This document shows positions 11,068 to 24,384 of a DNA stretch of 64,000 bases, one piece after another; positions within the stretch are counted from its first letter, which is position 1; each line of letters starts with the position of its first letter. The notes under the pieces were generated by a model, which was given only the letters and a program-made list of their open reading frames with translations, searched no databases and was not told the DNA's origin. The position numbers and the translations under genes are program-made. Source of the stretch: Gyromitra esculenta (taxonomy: Eukaryota; Ascomycota; Pezizomycetes; Pezizales; Discinaceae); contig JBCAML010000021.1 in assembly GCA_038503075.1 (NCBI GenBank), positions 372,001 through 436,000 of the forward strand, read 5' to 3'.

Positions 11068-14020
11068 ATGCAGCGGAGGTGCAGAGCGCGGATATGGGTA
11101 TTTCTCGGTATGGACCCCATCCCCCGTCTCCTCCACCCCCCCTCGGGCAAACCTCGTGCTGATAGTTCCAACAGGCGTGTTGTGTCTTCTCGCCGTGTCT
11201 GTAGCAGCGCAACAGAACGCAGAGGAATCTCTAGTGCCGGTCCAGGAGCAGGAGCAGGAGCAGGAGCGAATACAGATACAAACCGGCCAGCTGTCCACGA
11301 AATCACCCGATAGCGGCAACGGCAACGACAAGGATAATGGCTCGACTGCTCAAAGTGGCCCCCCCTCCCTCCCTCCCCCGGTAAATGGCTACTGACGAAC
11401 CCCCTAGAAGAACAAGCAGACATCCTCGTTTCGGAAGCTCTCGCAATCCTCCGAACCCTCGATCCGAGCCCCATACGCTCACAATCCGGCCGCACGGATT
11501 CGTCGCGGCTGAGTCTCTACGGGAAGGTGCTATACTACGCGAAACAAATAGCAGCAGCGGTGCTAGTACACACTCCAGCGAGTCTGGAAGAACCAATCGA
11601 TGCACCACCGAAGAACGCACCGGTGGGTGGAACGGGGGTGTTTGGAAAGAAGCTAAGGAGCGCGGTGGGAAAGCTGGAGGCCGCCAGGGAGATTGGAAAA
11701 AGCTACGACGCGATATATTTGTTGGCGCAGATGAACTTTGTAGGTCGTTCACGCACGCACTGGAGAGGGGGATTGATTGGCTGATGGGAAAGCGAGTGAT
11801 AGTACGGGAATTGGAGCCATCCGAGGAATTATCCGCTTGCGTTTGAGCGCTATAAGGAGCTGGCAGACTTGTCCGGGAATGCGACGGCGCAGAGCGTTGT
11901 CGGCTTCATGTACGCCACGGGCATCGGGGGAGCTGTGCAGCGGGATCAAGCAAAGGTATGGTACACTCAGCCTTCCTTCCCCGTGGTATACTAATTCTCC
12001 GCGCAGGCACTACTATACCACACCTTTGCAGCCCTCAATGGTGATACTCGCTCCGAAATGACCGTTGCCTTCCGCCACTTAACCGGCATTGGCACCCCCC
12101 GTCACTGCGAAGATGCTGCCTTCTACTACAAGCGCGTTTCCGATAAGGCAATTGATTTCTGGCGCTCCGGCCCGCCAGGCGGCCACACACTCATCAAAAA
12201 TAGCTACCGGCTCGCCGACGACCAGGGTGGTGTATACGGCGAAGGCGCATCCGTGGTCTCGTCAGGCATGAACGCACTGCGACGTGGGACAACAACGGAT
12301 TCCGGAAAGGACCTGGACGATATCCTTGAATATTTGGATCTGATGGCACGTAAGGGGGATTTGTCAGCGACGTTTACACTGGCAAAGCTGTATTACGACG
12401 GTTCGAGGAACCTACCGAGGGATGTGAGGAAGGCGAAAATGTACTTTACGAATGTGGCGAAGCAGTACTGGACCAGAGAAGGAAAGACCATATCCGGTGG
12501 GCCGCCGGGATTAGAGAGGCTGGCAGGAAAGGCGGCGGGATGTATTGGGAAGATGTATCTGCGTGGTGAAGGCGTCCCGCAGGACTTTCAGCAAGCGGGG
12601 AAATGGTTTAGACGTGGGATCCAGAATGTAGAGTGTCCTTCTACATCCGTGCTGAAGAGCTATACTAATTGATCTACAGGGTGATGCGAGTTCACAGAAT
12701 GGCCTGGGCTACATGTATCTCTATGGCTATGGCCTTAAGATCGACCGCCAGCGCGCTGCCGACTACTTTCAGGAAGCTGTCGAGCAAGACCTTCCCCAAG
12801 CGCAAATCAACCTTGGCAAGCTCTTTCTCGAGCAATCAGAGATCGAAGTTGCGAAACGCTATTTCGAGCTCGCCGCTCGCCATGGTACCCTCGAGGCCTA
12901 CTACTACCTCGCCGAGATCTACAACTCAGGCATTGGTAAAGAACGCTCCTGTAATCTCGCAACCACCTACTACAAGAGCGTCGCTGAGCGTGTCGAGCCG
13001 CTTCAAAGTCCACTCGCATGGGCTAACCAGGCTTATCACGATGGTGACCTCGAGAGTGCGCTCATTGGGTATATGATGGCCGCAGAACAAGGCTACGAAG
13101 CAGCACAAGCAAACGTAGCTTACCTCCTCGACGAAGCCAAATCGCGTCTCCCACTTAAACATCTCCTACAACCTTCACCCGCCCCTCAACGCGATGAAGG
13201 TCGCCGCGAGTTGGCGCTCATCTACTGGACACGTTCAGCCAAGCAGTCGAACACCGATTCATTAGTCAAGATGGGCGACTACTATCTCGCCGGCATCGGA
13301 GCAGAGCAAGACCACGAAAAAGCAGCGAGCTGCTACCAGGCCGCCAGCGAACTTCAGGCGTCTGCGCAAGCGCTGTGGAACCTGGGCTGGATGCACGAGA
13401 ACGGGATTGGCGTCGAGCAGGATTTTCACCTCGCGAAGCGCTACTATGATCATGCATTGGAGACGAACCAGGAAGCTTATTTACCGGTTACACTGAGTCT
13501 GTTGAAGTTGCGAGTTAGGAGTTTCTGGAATACCGTTACTGGGGGCGGCGTTAACGCCATTGGTGCAGATCCGGGTATGTTCCACCACTTCATTCTTTTC
13601 TTCTATCCTCGCCGTTAGACTAACCAATCGGTGACAAAAGACCCAAAACCTAAACACCGGCCTACATTCCGCGAGTTCTTGAAGAAATGGTATGAAGCCA
13701 CACCCGACGACTACGGCGACCCAGACGACATCTACGGCACTGCCACCTCCGCTGGCGACGACGACCTCGACGCCCATGTCGCGGGCGATGAATACTACGA
13801 TGCTGAATTCGACGACGATCTAGTCGAGAGCGTCATCATCCTTGCGCTTGCCGCTGCCGTCGCTATACTGGTATACTACCGACAACAACGCCAACAGAAC
13901 ATGGCGAGACGTCAGCAGCAGCAACAGCAGCAACAGGCCGCGGCGGGAGTGCAGGGTGGTGCGGGATTTCAAGGACCGTTAGGGCCAGATTTTGCAGTGC
14001 CGTGGGGTGTCCCGCACTAA
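11068..14020 (+). CDS. HRD3: HRD3/SEL1L-type ERAD ubiquitin-ligase subunit (Sel1 repeats)
   Basis: Seven exons (11068-11107, 11175-11354, 11408-11739, 11803-11955, 12007-12627, 12680-13574, 13641-14020) close in frame to 866 residues. The start at 11068 was chosen because splicing exon 1 to exon 2 gives a clean signal peptide (RARIWVFLGVLCLLAVSVAA). A Gln/Glu-rich linker leads into a long series of Sel1-like repeats (YGNWSHPRNYPLAFERYKEL, AQSVVGFMYATGIGG, ATFTLAKLYYDGSRN, GKMYLRGEGVPQDFQQAGKWF, GYMYLYGYGLKIDRQRAADYF, NLGWMHENGIGVEQD). A single C-terminal membrane helix follows (VIILALAAAVAILVYY), then a short Gln-rich cytosolic tail. That is HRD3/SEL1L architecture: a lumenal receptor that delivers misfolded glycoproteins to the Hrd1 ligase. 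The intron at 11355 has a weak GTGGCC donor but a good CTGAC branch site and is the only one that keeps frame. Confidence 0.95.
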
Positions 14021-17000
14021 TGATGGCGTTTAATTTTAGTTTTTATGCTTGGATTGAAATGGTGAAATGGAAGAGGGTTTTATAGCGCTTTTTCATTTTT
14101 TTTTTTAGTTGAGAGCGGCTTCGTTGTATCATAGATGTTTTTTTTTTGTTGTTATTTTCGGTGTGGAAATGGCATTTTTTGCTTTTTTAAAAAATGGTTT
14201 TTTTTTTGCTGTTTGGATTACGGATTGTAGTATTTGTTTTTGTTTTTTCTCTCTCCACAGGGTTTGTGATGAAAGGTTTGGAAAAAATAAATTACCCTTT
14301 TTTTTTCCTTCTTTCTCTGACGGTATGGAGCTGAGAGGTGCCCTAGGAATGTATGAAAGGTCGTAGAGAGTTGTGATATATACGCAGTGTTGAGAACTTT
14401 GATAGAGAGCTTTGGTTTTGATTTCTTCGACGTTTGAGATCTAGACTGGAGTTTCATACGTGGGTGGAGATGAGATTGATTATTCGTCATGATACATCAC
14501 TGAGGTTGCTCTCGACGAGTGATACTCTATGATCGAACTTGTGTCCCATTTATTTATATATTCACTTATCTAGCGAAGAGATGGCGGCGGGGTTTGGAAG
14601 TTTGGAAGGTTTTTATCAGATTGAATACTCTCTCAGTTAATTGTGTATGTATCGACAATTGGATGATAGGTCGTAGATTAAATATTTAAGATTACATTTA
14701 TAGGAAATTATTCCTCTTTTTAGGAGAAGTATGGTGGATGAATCGGTTAAGGTGTACCAACTTTTAAAATTGCTATTCTGGTAGGCTGAACAACGTTTTT
14801 CAAAAAGTGGCTCTACTGGGGCCATTATTAGGTGATTGATAAAGTCCTGGTAGAGAGATTTTATTGATAGCATATTTTATTAATTTTAAATAGAGTTTTA
14901 AAAATTCGGGTTTTTGGTGGGGATTTGAGGAAAATACACCTAAAAAAAGAAAAAATGCAACATTGTGAGGGTTGGGGGCTGGGCACAGTGGCAGCAGCAG
15001 AGAAGCCATTCACAGGTTTTCTTCCCAAAAATCCAAAAATCGGCCAAAACTGCAGGGAGTATTTTTAAAAGCTCACAACTAGCAATGCAAAACCCTTTTC
15101 GCTCTTAGATAAAGAAATGGATTTGTTTTGATAGTATTTAACAAGAAGGCTGCCCAGCAAACGCGGCTTGGCGCCTAAAATTGCCATTCCTCGGTTGCAC
15201 TATAGGCCACATATAGGTACACCTTTATCGATTCATCCACTATAAGCTTTTATTATGGAAATTCCCGATATTAGGGTTTCGGCACTTTCTCATCCGGATA
15301 AAGTCATAGAATATCACTCGGAATATGCCCGAGAGTCTTTGGTCTCTGGAAACACCTAGACGTAATATTGATTCTCGTGATATACTTAGATATTCTATCT
15401 ATTTACTAACACTAAGTTCGCGGTGTAATCTATTTATTAACAGAGTGGCCCTGATAGCACGGAAGGGGCAACCTTATGTTCATAAATGCCCTTCATCGCT
15501 TCTCAGAAAACCATTGCCTTTCTTATTATAGTGAGGCACCCAGTACTCAGGATTTCGGTCGCTTTGTAGCTTTAGATTTTCTAGAGTGTTAAGACTGTTC
15601 GTCTTAGGTTCTGTTGAGGCGTGGCTGTGACCCAGCACGATCTGATAACTGGTATCTGTTGAATATGGAAATCGAGCGTAGATTCGAGACTTTGGTGAAA
15701 TGAAGGACGAAAGACCTGAAAAGGGGTGCGTGAGCCAGCAAAGCGCGTTTATGGCGAGGGAAAACAAGTCTTGTTACTTGGCCTGTGAAGCACACGTAGG
15801 CGGTGAAGCTTGAGGGCGAACCTAAATGCTAAAAGGCCCGTCAACCCAGCTAAGATCTTCAAAAATTTCAAGTGGTATCTGAGTGAGAGACATGTAGGTC
15901 ATCCTTCCTCTTGTAGAGCACATCGAAATTAATAATAGTCGAGCTGTGGGGTTTAAACTATCTCCAGGAAGGCTAGAGCTAAACGAAAGCCCCAAACACA
16001 TTGTTAGGCTCAAAGATGGTGAAACGGATACCCGGCTGTCCTAGAGGGGTGGGAAGAGAATGTAAATCTCTGATAAATCGTCAATTAGCGTTAGAAGGAT
16101 TAGAAAAGAATCGAAAAGATGGCTAGAGGTGAAGAAAGGATGAGCAAAAAGTAGAAACTGCTGATACTAGTCGACCATGATAAGCATAAACCTAGAACCA
16201 ACGAAAGAGAACAGACCAAACGCCGAAAGCTGCAGTTCTTGAATACTAATGCACTTCGCACTTAAAAGATTCAAAATCGAAAAGACCCCCACCAGCCTTG
16301 CAGAGTATAGTCTCCTGACTAGGTATCCCGCAGGTTCCCAGTTTTATTCCCGCTATTTCCTTCACAGGGAGATAGCCTTATCCCCGGTTTGTCAATCAAT
16401 CAACCTCGTGTCTGCCTTGAGCCTAGAACTACAAAACAGCAAATAGACCTTTAAGGAACCAGGGTGTTGATGGAGCCACGTTAGTAGTGAGGTGAAAAAT
16501 ACTAGAGTTCTATCAGAGCCGTAAAATCGCCTACTGCTATGTGAAGTGATAGGGTCAGATTGTCTTTTTGAGGGCGGCTATGTCTCTATTACCGACAACA
16601 AGCATGACTCTTTCCTACTGGATTAATCTGCAAAGGCTGTCAGAATTACGGTTCCAAATAACCATAAAAAATTTCAATGGGGAGGGATTCACAACCCAAA
16701 AGAACAGATTTCATCAACTCTCATCCAAGCGAAACTCGCACCAGCCGGGCTCGACAGAGAGGTGGTGTTAAGGTTCAACGGGGGGGGGGCTGCACGGTAT
16801 TGGTATCCATCGAAAACTCGGAGCAGCCGAGGGAGGGATGGAGGGAGGAAACGTGACAAGATTTTACTGGAGCCGAAGTGCAATGAGACATGACCGAATC
16901 TCGAGCCAGAAGAGGTTGTAAGAGAACTACAAACTCATTGGTCACTCTATTCAAAACGGAGTCGCCGCTCGGCGCTTGTAGTTCACGTGAAGTACGTAAT

Positions 17001-17988
17001 TGTAAATTGTCTAGGAAAACCTGCTTCACAGAATTACACCCTGCTCACGAGAGGGAAACCAAGGGAGGGGATGGTCTTCGACAGCCTTGAGATGGGGAAT
17101 GGTTAACGCTTCTTTTCAGTCGCCACGCCTCCCTGAGAGTCTATCCACCCACCATTCGAAAGATCTAGAAGGGTGGAAGATGAAAGGAGATTAACGGACT
17201 GTCTAGAGAAAGCTTGAGTCCTAATTAGAGCGTTTCAGAAGTATAGTATTCGGCACTTGGGCCGAAGACAGGGCTAGTCATAAGGAGGGAGGGGCACTGT
17301 GCTCGAAGCCGAAGCCCAAGGTCAGGACCTTGGAGGTGCCATTCGAGCTGAAGCCAAGATAGATAGGAGTCACGCTGGTGGGGGCAAATACGAGCCATCG
17401 TATCACACGCAAGCCCGCAGAATAAACTATCGGAAGCGCCGGTTGGATACATTTTCTACTCAGTGGACCGTGAATTGCGATAAGTCGGGATAATAAGGGT
17501 GAAAGGCGATATGCGTTATTTAAGCTAGGGTTAGGGAACGCCAGGAGCGTTAAAGTTGACTCATTCTTAAGGATCTAGAATGGATCTGAAGATTTCTTAG
17601 CGAGAACGAGTGATAGTTCATGAAGCGATCGGTTTCTGAGGCGAAATTTCATTACTCCATCAGGCCAAAGTGCCATGATGTTTCTACCAAGAAGGAAAGC
17701 CATGCACAGTCCTTAAGCCCTAATAAATAAAAGCCCCTAGGAGCATCGAGGGCGTGCTCGTATCGAAATCCTTCTCTATTAGCCTGTTCTTAGCTCTTCA
17801 ATTTAGATGCCAGCTGGTATGGCATCCTAGAAGCACGATCGATCATTCTTTATCGATCGATCGACTTAATTCATGCTAGCTATATAACTATAGTAAATAT
17901 CACAGGTATCATTTGCATTAAAGAAGTAAGAACACGCGAAGAAGGAATAGAAATTTAATATAGGTTTGCCTAGAATTAAGTGATCAGC
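14021..17988. other. 4-kb gene-free region
   Basis: The region starts with the T-rich 3' flank of HRD3 (several T8-T9 runs, 14090-14310). It continues as mixed-composition DNA with stop codons in all frames; the longest frames are under 100 codons and look like nothing known. I could not find terminal inverted repeats, LTR-like direct repeats or a reverse-transcriptase or transposase motif by eye. A short TAGGGTTAGGG telomere-like stretch occurs near 17525. Confidence 0.45.
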
Positions 17989-19717
17989 TCAACCCGCAGC
18001 TATAAACCAAGAGTTGTGCAGAAACCAGTTAAACCTGATGAAAAAGAAAGTTAGCTTGTCTTGTCCGAAAATGTTAGGTGTTGGGACTAATCTAACCTTT
18101 TGATACTTCTTATGGGCCAGCATAAAAAACTCCTCCAATACACCGTGGTATTCATCTACTACTTCAAAGTGTAGACAATGTCCAGCGCCGGGAAATAAAA
18201 TCTTCCTCGCCTTTCCACCAATCCCATCCACAAGCACATCTGAATGCGTCGATTCAACCATAACGTCCTTGTCACCAGTAAGAACTAATATATCAGGAAT
18301 CTCTTTGCCCAAAACTCTGAGCCGTTCTACCCCCATATAGTGCCAACTGGCCGCGAGGCCTTGGAGTAGAGATCCTTGATATGCTGGAGCCGGCAGTTTC
18401 TCGATCCTCCATAAGTCTTCGGCAACGAAACGGTCCCCATTGGTTAGAAACTCTCCCAAATGGTCGGGACGCGCTAGCCATTCTTCTGAAAAAAGGTTGG
18501 TTTTGGCAGCCTCGAGACGCGCGGCGAGAGGCTTAGGTCTGATCAGATCTATACGTCGTGCGACGTGCTGGTACCAGGGCTATATAAATGAGGTGGGTTA
18601 GTCAATGACATGTGGTTATTTGTACCTGCATATTCGCGTAAGGGGGATATCGTTGGTAAATAGACTTACGAGGGTAGTAGTTAGGTTGGCGGCTGTGCTC
18701 TGGAGAGTTAAGGACGCAATCCGTTGTCGTGCTAGATAAGCCCTAACCCACCGAAACGTTAGTTAAATTACGGGGACACTTGATCGACCCGGGGATATGG
18801 TTTCTGGGTGACTAGGTATAAAGGGGAAGTCGTGTACAATTCTTGGGAAATCATTCCTGAGTGCGCAGGTAAAATAAGCTCACATGTTCCAAGTTGATTT
18901 GGGGCAGGAATTATATTCTTAAGTCCTTATGTCCGAGCAGTAATTGGAGGAGAGGAGATATTTACCCCCCATGGATACACCAACTACGTGTAGCTGTCTG
19001 TGCTTGGTCCATCCTATGTAAGCTAGAAGCTCAAGAATGTCTACGGCCATCTCACTGGTGGAGTATCTGGCGAGTGGCTTGTCACTACTGCCAACTCCTG
19101 CAAGGCAAACTGATCTTAGGAAATATCCCCATAAGGTAAAAATACCATCAGGCTCGAGGGCTGAAATTACTGACCGCGATTATCAAAGAACAATGACGTA
19201 TATTTATCACCATGCTTGTGGCCGCTGAGTACGTTACACATTAGCCATGACTACAATTATTTGACAGTGTCTATACGAGATAATAGGTGGTGGTGGTGCA
19301 CTCACAAATATTTCATTTGCTGCAACGAAAAGAAAATAAGAAACGAGTGACGGGCGAGTTAGAATGCCGATGTCCAATTTCATTCTAAATAAGTTGCCTC
19401 AAATAGGGTTACTTACACGGTACCAAGCGATCTTCGGGCCATTTAGCCCCATTACCCACTATAAGCTGTCAACATCAAAAATACTTCGAATCGCGTAAAC
19501 AAACGAGGCACAGCCCGCAGTCACAGGAACCGAACACACAGCGTACCACAATATGAACGGGACCCGTCCCGTGAATTTCATATGCGATTGATATCGGACC
19601 ACCAGCCCTGCCTTCTGCAACCAGAGCAGAACCCTGGCGATCTGGAGTAGGGAGTTCCAATACCGTGGGGAAAGCCGGATGAACTAAAATTTCTTCAATG
19701 GACAGGGAATTTGTCAT
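17989..19717 (-). CDS. alpha/beta-hydrolase fold protein
   Basis: Eight exons on the minus strand (19717-19547, 19458-19417, 19319-19306, 19224-19175, 19097-18966, 18856-18838, 18742-18670, 18579-17989) add to 1092 nt, 363 residues, with every junction in phase. Readable landmarks: SIAYEIHGTGPVHIVWVMGLNGPKIAWYR (strand b3 and oxyanion region), then QMKYFGHKHGDKYTSLFFDNRG, then GVGSSDKPLARYSTSEMA, and the nucleophile elbow GVSMGGM. After RIASLTLQSTAA come LVLTGDKDVM (acid Asp) and FPGAGHCLHFE (catalytic His). The Ser-Asp-His triad is complete, so the enzyme should be active. The family spans esterases, lipases and epoxide or other hydrolases, and the substrate is not predictable. Exons 3 and 6 are only 14 and 19 nt. 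The last about 40 residues have no evident family match and could include a missed intron. Confidence 0.88.
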
Positions 19718-21234
19718 CGTGCTTAAGTTTAAGTTCTTTGTTTAGTGGGAGTATCAGAATGGATTAAGGTACACAGTAGAGATGATGGAAGAGGGTAAGA
19801 AGGGCTCAGGAACCAGCACTTCAACTACAATCGGAAAAGACGGGAGAGTCTAAAGTGGTGATAGTCCTATCGGAAGTTCGCCCGGGGGGGGGCTTAAGCA
19901 CGCGCCTATTGAGCTTGACCGAATAGTCGGCCCCGAATCCGAAAACGAATACGGAGTTCGCCTGGGATAGAAACTATGACTAAGCTCCTCGGTTGATTGA
20001 GGTAGCTAGTCGGCCGAGAAGTGTTCGCGAATCGTGTTTGACATAGAGCACAATTTTTAGCGGCATCCATAACCACTCTTTCGGAATTCCAACCATGTTT
20101 TTCTTCTTTTCGATACGAGTGCAGAATAGAGTCATGATGTTGTTGCGTGCGTGCGCAGTAATCAGCGGGTTGAGGCTACTAACAATCTACGCAGATGCAA
20201 GAGCGAAAAGGACCAAAACAAAGTTATAATGCACATCTAGCTGCACATGTGACGTTTGGGATCGGTATTCTATCACATTCTCCAGGAATCCGACAAGATA
20301 CAAATGGCGGAGGGTGCTGTGCAACACAAACGTTAAATATTGGAAGCCCAAATAACGGAGATGATAGCTCTGGGAACGGCGTGCGAACAAGCAGCTGTTC
20401 CCAATTTCAACAACCGAGTTAACGAACTATTCGACGCGTAAGCTTGTCTCGAAAAGGCTCATTAAGATCATTCGAATTGAGGCGGAGGAAGATTTCGAGG
20501 CTTGAGTCAAAGCTCAGGAGACTTGGCATGTTTCCAACAACAAGGTGTCGAGTTTCTTTAAAGAGATGGAGGTGGTGATGGTGATGGTGGGGGGTAGTGA
20601 AATCACTCACGTATGCACAACATCTCTGGGGCATCAACGACTCACGATACGCATATCCAAACACCTTCCAAGGACAAGGATTGTATATAGTCGGGCTCCC
20701 AGTTCTTCCGGCGCACAAATAAGTCTCCGGGGCTCCGAGGCCGACCACCGAACAACCATACCCAGACACCAAGCTAATAAAGCCAGCCATTAGTCAGGAC
20801 CGTTCCTGTGAGCGGGCTTGTGACTTCACCGCTGCAACCAGCTAGTCTCTACGCTCTCGTTTGAGAAAACCTTCCATCCCCATCGCTTTTGGTGTCCTTG
20901 CAGGTACACCCTTCCCATCCCCCCTACGTAACTTTAGACCTAAAAGTCCCTCTGTATCCTATTTCTAATTATCTCCGAGTCGTCAAAAAAAAAAGCCCAC
21001 CCTCCCCCCTCATTGCCCACCCCCCCCCGCAAAAGGCCTAGAATACGAAAGAAGCTCTGTCTTATTGCTGCTTGTTCCCCAGTGCTCACATGTTGCTGCC
21101 AGTACAGTAATCTCTCTCATCCGGACTAGTTATCTTCCTTTACATACATATCACCGTCGGATCGGATCCATAAGCGTCCGCCACTACCATAGATTCTTTC
21201 CCGCTCCTTCATTCTGATCCGAAGAAAATATCAA
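19718..21234. other. intergenic region between divergent hydrolase and Zn2Cys6 genes
   Basis: No gene is supported. A G8 run lies near 19885. The last 300 bp before 21235 contain A- and C-runs and pyrimidine-rich stretches (20900-21130), a plausible promoter and leader for the downstream regulator. A 123-codon minus-strand frame at 20419-20790 has no recognisable domain and was not called. Confidence 0.45.
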
Positions 21235-24200
21235 ATGGATGTCAACAGTGTGAATTACTCTCCCTCTCCAACCAGCCATAATTCGTCGTCGAACTTCCTC
21301 GGCAACGGAGCAACTATCCCGGCGGCCATGTTCAATCCTGGGCATGCTTCATCCGATGATGGAGGAACCGATCCGAAGCGTAGGAGGATTGCAAGAGCTT
21401 GTGATATGTGCAGGAAGAAAAAAGTTCGCATGTCTTCTTTCGTCCCAATCCATCTGATATGGTGGCGAAACCTTAAAAAATTTAAGCTTATATCCGAGTG
21501 TAGATCAAATGTGACGGTAAACTGCCATCGTGTACGCATTGTGTGAACTACAAAACGGAATGTGTTTTTACGCTTGTCGAGAAGAAAAGAAATCCTCCAA
21601 AAGGGTTAGTCGTGTCTTGTGTTCATCATCGGAGCTCGTTCGCTAACATCCGGCGCACAGTGCAAAATATATTGAAGGGTTGGAAAATAGACTTGGGAGG
21701 ATGGAATCGCTTTTGAAGTTATCAGGCCTCCTACCAGAGGGGGATGGTAAGACGGATTTGGGTGATCTAGAGCGCCGTTTACAGGATCAAGTCCAGCAGC
21801 AACAAGCAGCCAGTCAAAACGGATCTGTGAATACCCCTTCAAATCTCGGGAGATCTTCGTCGGAATCGATGCGAGAAACACCAACATCATCGACAGTACA
21901 TTCGATGACAAATTCTCCGGCGATCCCGAAAGAAGAAGACGAGGTGGAGGCCTTATCGGATCAGATGTGTTCTTTAGTTACAAATAATTGCGGAGAGACA
22001 AGATTCATTGGTACATTAGAAATACTGCCAGTTTTTCTTGGTCGAAGGAACGAGATATCTAACTTCGGCATTTTAGGTTCATCCTCTGGATTTTCAATAT
22101 TTTCTCCCAAAGGTATCCAATGGGTCAACGAGAAGACGGGCGACAAAAGTTTCCAGCAAATGATAATGGAAGCTACATCCCAAGACTCGAAGTGGTCCAT
22201 GTGGAAGCAGGATATCTTTGGGCCGTTGTTTGAGCATCGAGGCAAAAATGAACTTCCATCAAAAGAAGCAGCTTCTGTTCTCGTACAAGGTGAGACCTTT
22301 TCATGTCAATCTGCGTTTTTTTGTCCAAGATATAATTCTTATGTTTCAATCGTTTAGATTTTTTCCGATATTTTAATGTTTGCTTTCCACTCTTTCATAA
22401 GGCCACGTTTGATGCGTTGTTTGAAAGGCACTACTCTACAGAAAACCCACCTAAAGACTCTGGATGGTATGCGGCTTTCAACATGGTACTAGCGATTTCC
22501 TTGCGAGTACGGATATCTCATCCGGGGCCTGCAGACGACGAGACAGCTACATCGCACGTGCAGGGATCTTGGCTCTACTTCCAGAACGCGGCTTCCGTTA
22601 TGACCGAGCTATTACTGAAGAACACTGATCTGATCAGCATACAAGCGATTTTGGGAATGGTAGGATCTGCACGCTCTTTCCTATCAGGTAGTTGGCGAGT
22701 CGGGTTATTGACAGTGCCCTGTTTTTCTTTAGGCCTTATATTTACAAGGAACAGCAAATCCCCAGCCATCGTATTTCCTCATTGCTGCAGCAGTCCGGAT
22801 ATCAAACGGTATCGGAATGCATCGACGAGGTAATTCATTTGGCCTAAATCCTATCGAAGTGGAGCAAAGGCGGAGGGTGTTCTGGATCATGTACCTTCTT
22901 GACAAAGATATGGCCCTTCGGTCTGGGCGTCCACCTTGCATCAACGACGACGATATAAGTGTCGAGCTTCCCGACGAGGATCCGATTGATGATGTTGGTA
23001 ATATTGTTTTGAAAAACGGGAAAGACAAATGCAATCTCTTCAGATTGATGGCCACTTTCTCTGTGATCGAGAGTAAGGTGTACATGCAACTTTACTCTGC
23101 TAAGGCTGCCAAGCAATCGGACGGGGAGTTGCTGAATACTATTGGGGATCTCGATAAAGAACTTGAAGAATGGAAGGAGAGCGTGCCATTGGAATATAGG
23201 CCAGATAACGAGATTGATGTTAACCAGGGCCCCTTGGTGTTACATCTTTGTATGCTGCATTTCGCCTACTACAATTGCCTCACGACGATACATCGTATGT
23301 CAATACACCACGGATACTGGACAAGCAGGTTATCGAACTATGCCATCGCTGGCTTAAGCGCACGCCCACTAAATCCCCGAGTATTCTCGAGCGCAGCACT
23401 CTGTGTGTCTGCAGCCAGATCATCAATCCATCTAATCAAGTATATTAACAGACGGGATTATCCATGCATATGGTAAGCGGTATTTTTCTACAACCCCAAA
23501 GCTCACTTCATGCAAGAGATTTTGCTTTTAAATATGATTCACTTATAGGTTATATTGCAGGCTGATTATGTACTACCCCGTATCCGCACTTGTCACGCTC
23601 TTCGCCAACGTCCTGCAAAACCCACAGGATGCCCGTGCCCGGTCTGATCTGCGGTTGATGAATGTTGTCGTGGAATTTCTGCAAACTGTACAGAAGGACG
23701 ATGATAGCAATAAGCATGATGCGGGATCTGTGCAGCGGATGCTTGCAGTGTGCGGGGAGTTCCATCGGATTGCAAAATTGGTGTTGGATAAGGCAGAGAA
23801 TGAGAACGTGAATAGGAGGAAGAGGAAGAATGAAGAGGCGAGGCAGAGCATCAGTTATCCGAACAAACGTGATGCGTCGAATTCGCCGACGAGGACGAAT
23901 AATGTGCCGCAAACTACATCACCGATGACAGAGACTACGAGCCCACCAACAAGCGTGTTGAATCCGGAGATAAATTCACAGGTAACTTATTATTTTGTGT
24001 TCTTTTTGTCCTACTTTCAACTAACACCTTAACAGCTCTTTGGAGACTACCCATCCGCATTTTCGCCCTCGAATCCACTATCTTGGCTAAACGAAATGAA
24101 CACACCATCCTCTAACTTCCCTGTCTCGCCATCACCTGGTAGCCTAGACACGCAGGGTATGCCTCTGACCTCAACAAATCCGTTTCAGCAACCTTTCGTT

Positions 24201-24299
24201 CCGCAGGACCTGTGGCAGATGCCTATGACGTTCGAGTGGGATTGGGCGGATGTAAACACTCAAGTGCCGTGGGGGCATGACGGGTCATCGGGTTTATAG
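21235..24299 (+). CDS. Zn(II)2Cys6 transcription factor with Fungal_trans domain
   Basis: At least eight exons (21235-21423, 21504-21604, 21661-22010, 22077-22289 and on to 24299) give roughly 850 residues. Splicing at 21423/21504 completes the binuclear zinc cluster: [13 protein letters not shown], then [12 protein letters not shown], six cysteines in C-x2-C-x6-C-x6-C-x2-C-x6-C order. A linker and dimerisation coil follow ([19 protein letters not shown]), then a Ser/Thr-rich spacer. The Fungal_trans (PF04082) middle region is readable as [79 protein letters not shown] and [13 protein letters not shown]. The C-terminus is Pro/Ser/Gln-rich with an acidic/aromatic end (FEWDWADVN) typical of an activation domain. 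Targets are unknown. The stop codon sits inside a 54-bp tandem duplication. Confidence 0.9.
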
Positions 24300-24384
24300 A
24301 GTTCATAGGCAGGTACTGAGATAGTTGGGGATGACGGGTCATCAGGGTTATAAAGTTCATAGGTGCGTAGGTATTAAGGTAATG
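24277..24384. repeat. 54-bp tandem duplication over the regulator gene's stop codon
   Basis: Two copies begin at 24277 and 24331, each starting ATGACGGGTCATC and containing TTATA(G/A)AGTTCATAGG. The first copy contains the last codons and TAG (24297-24299) of the Zn2Cys6 gene. The second lies in the 3' UTR and has accumulated a few changes. Confidence 0.9.
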
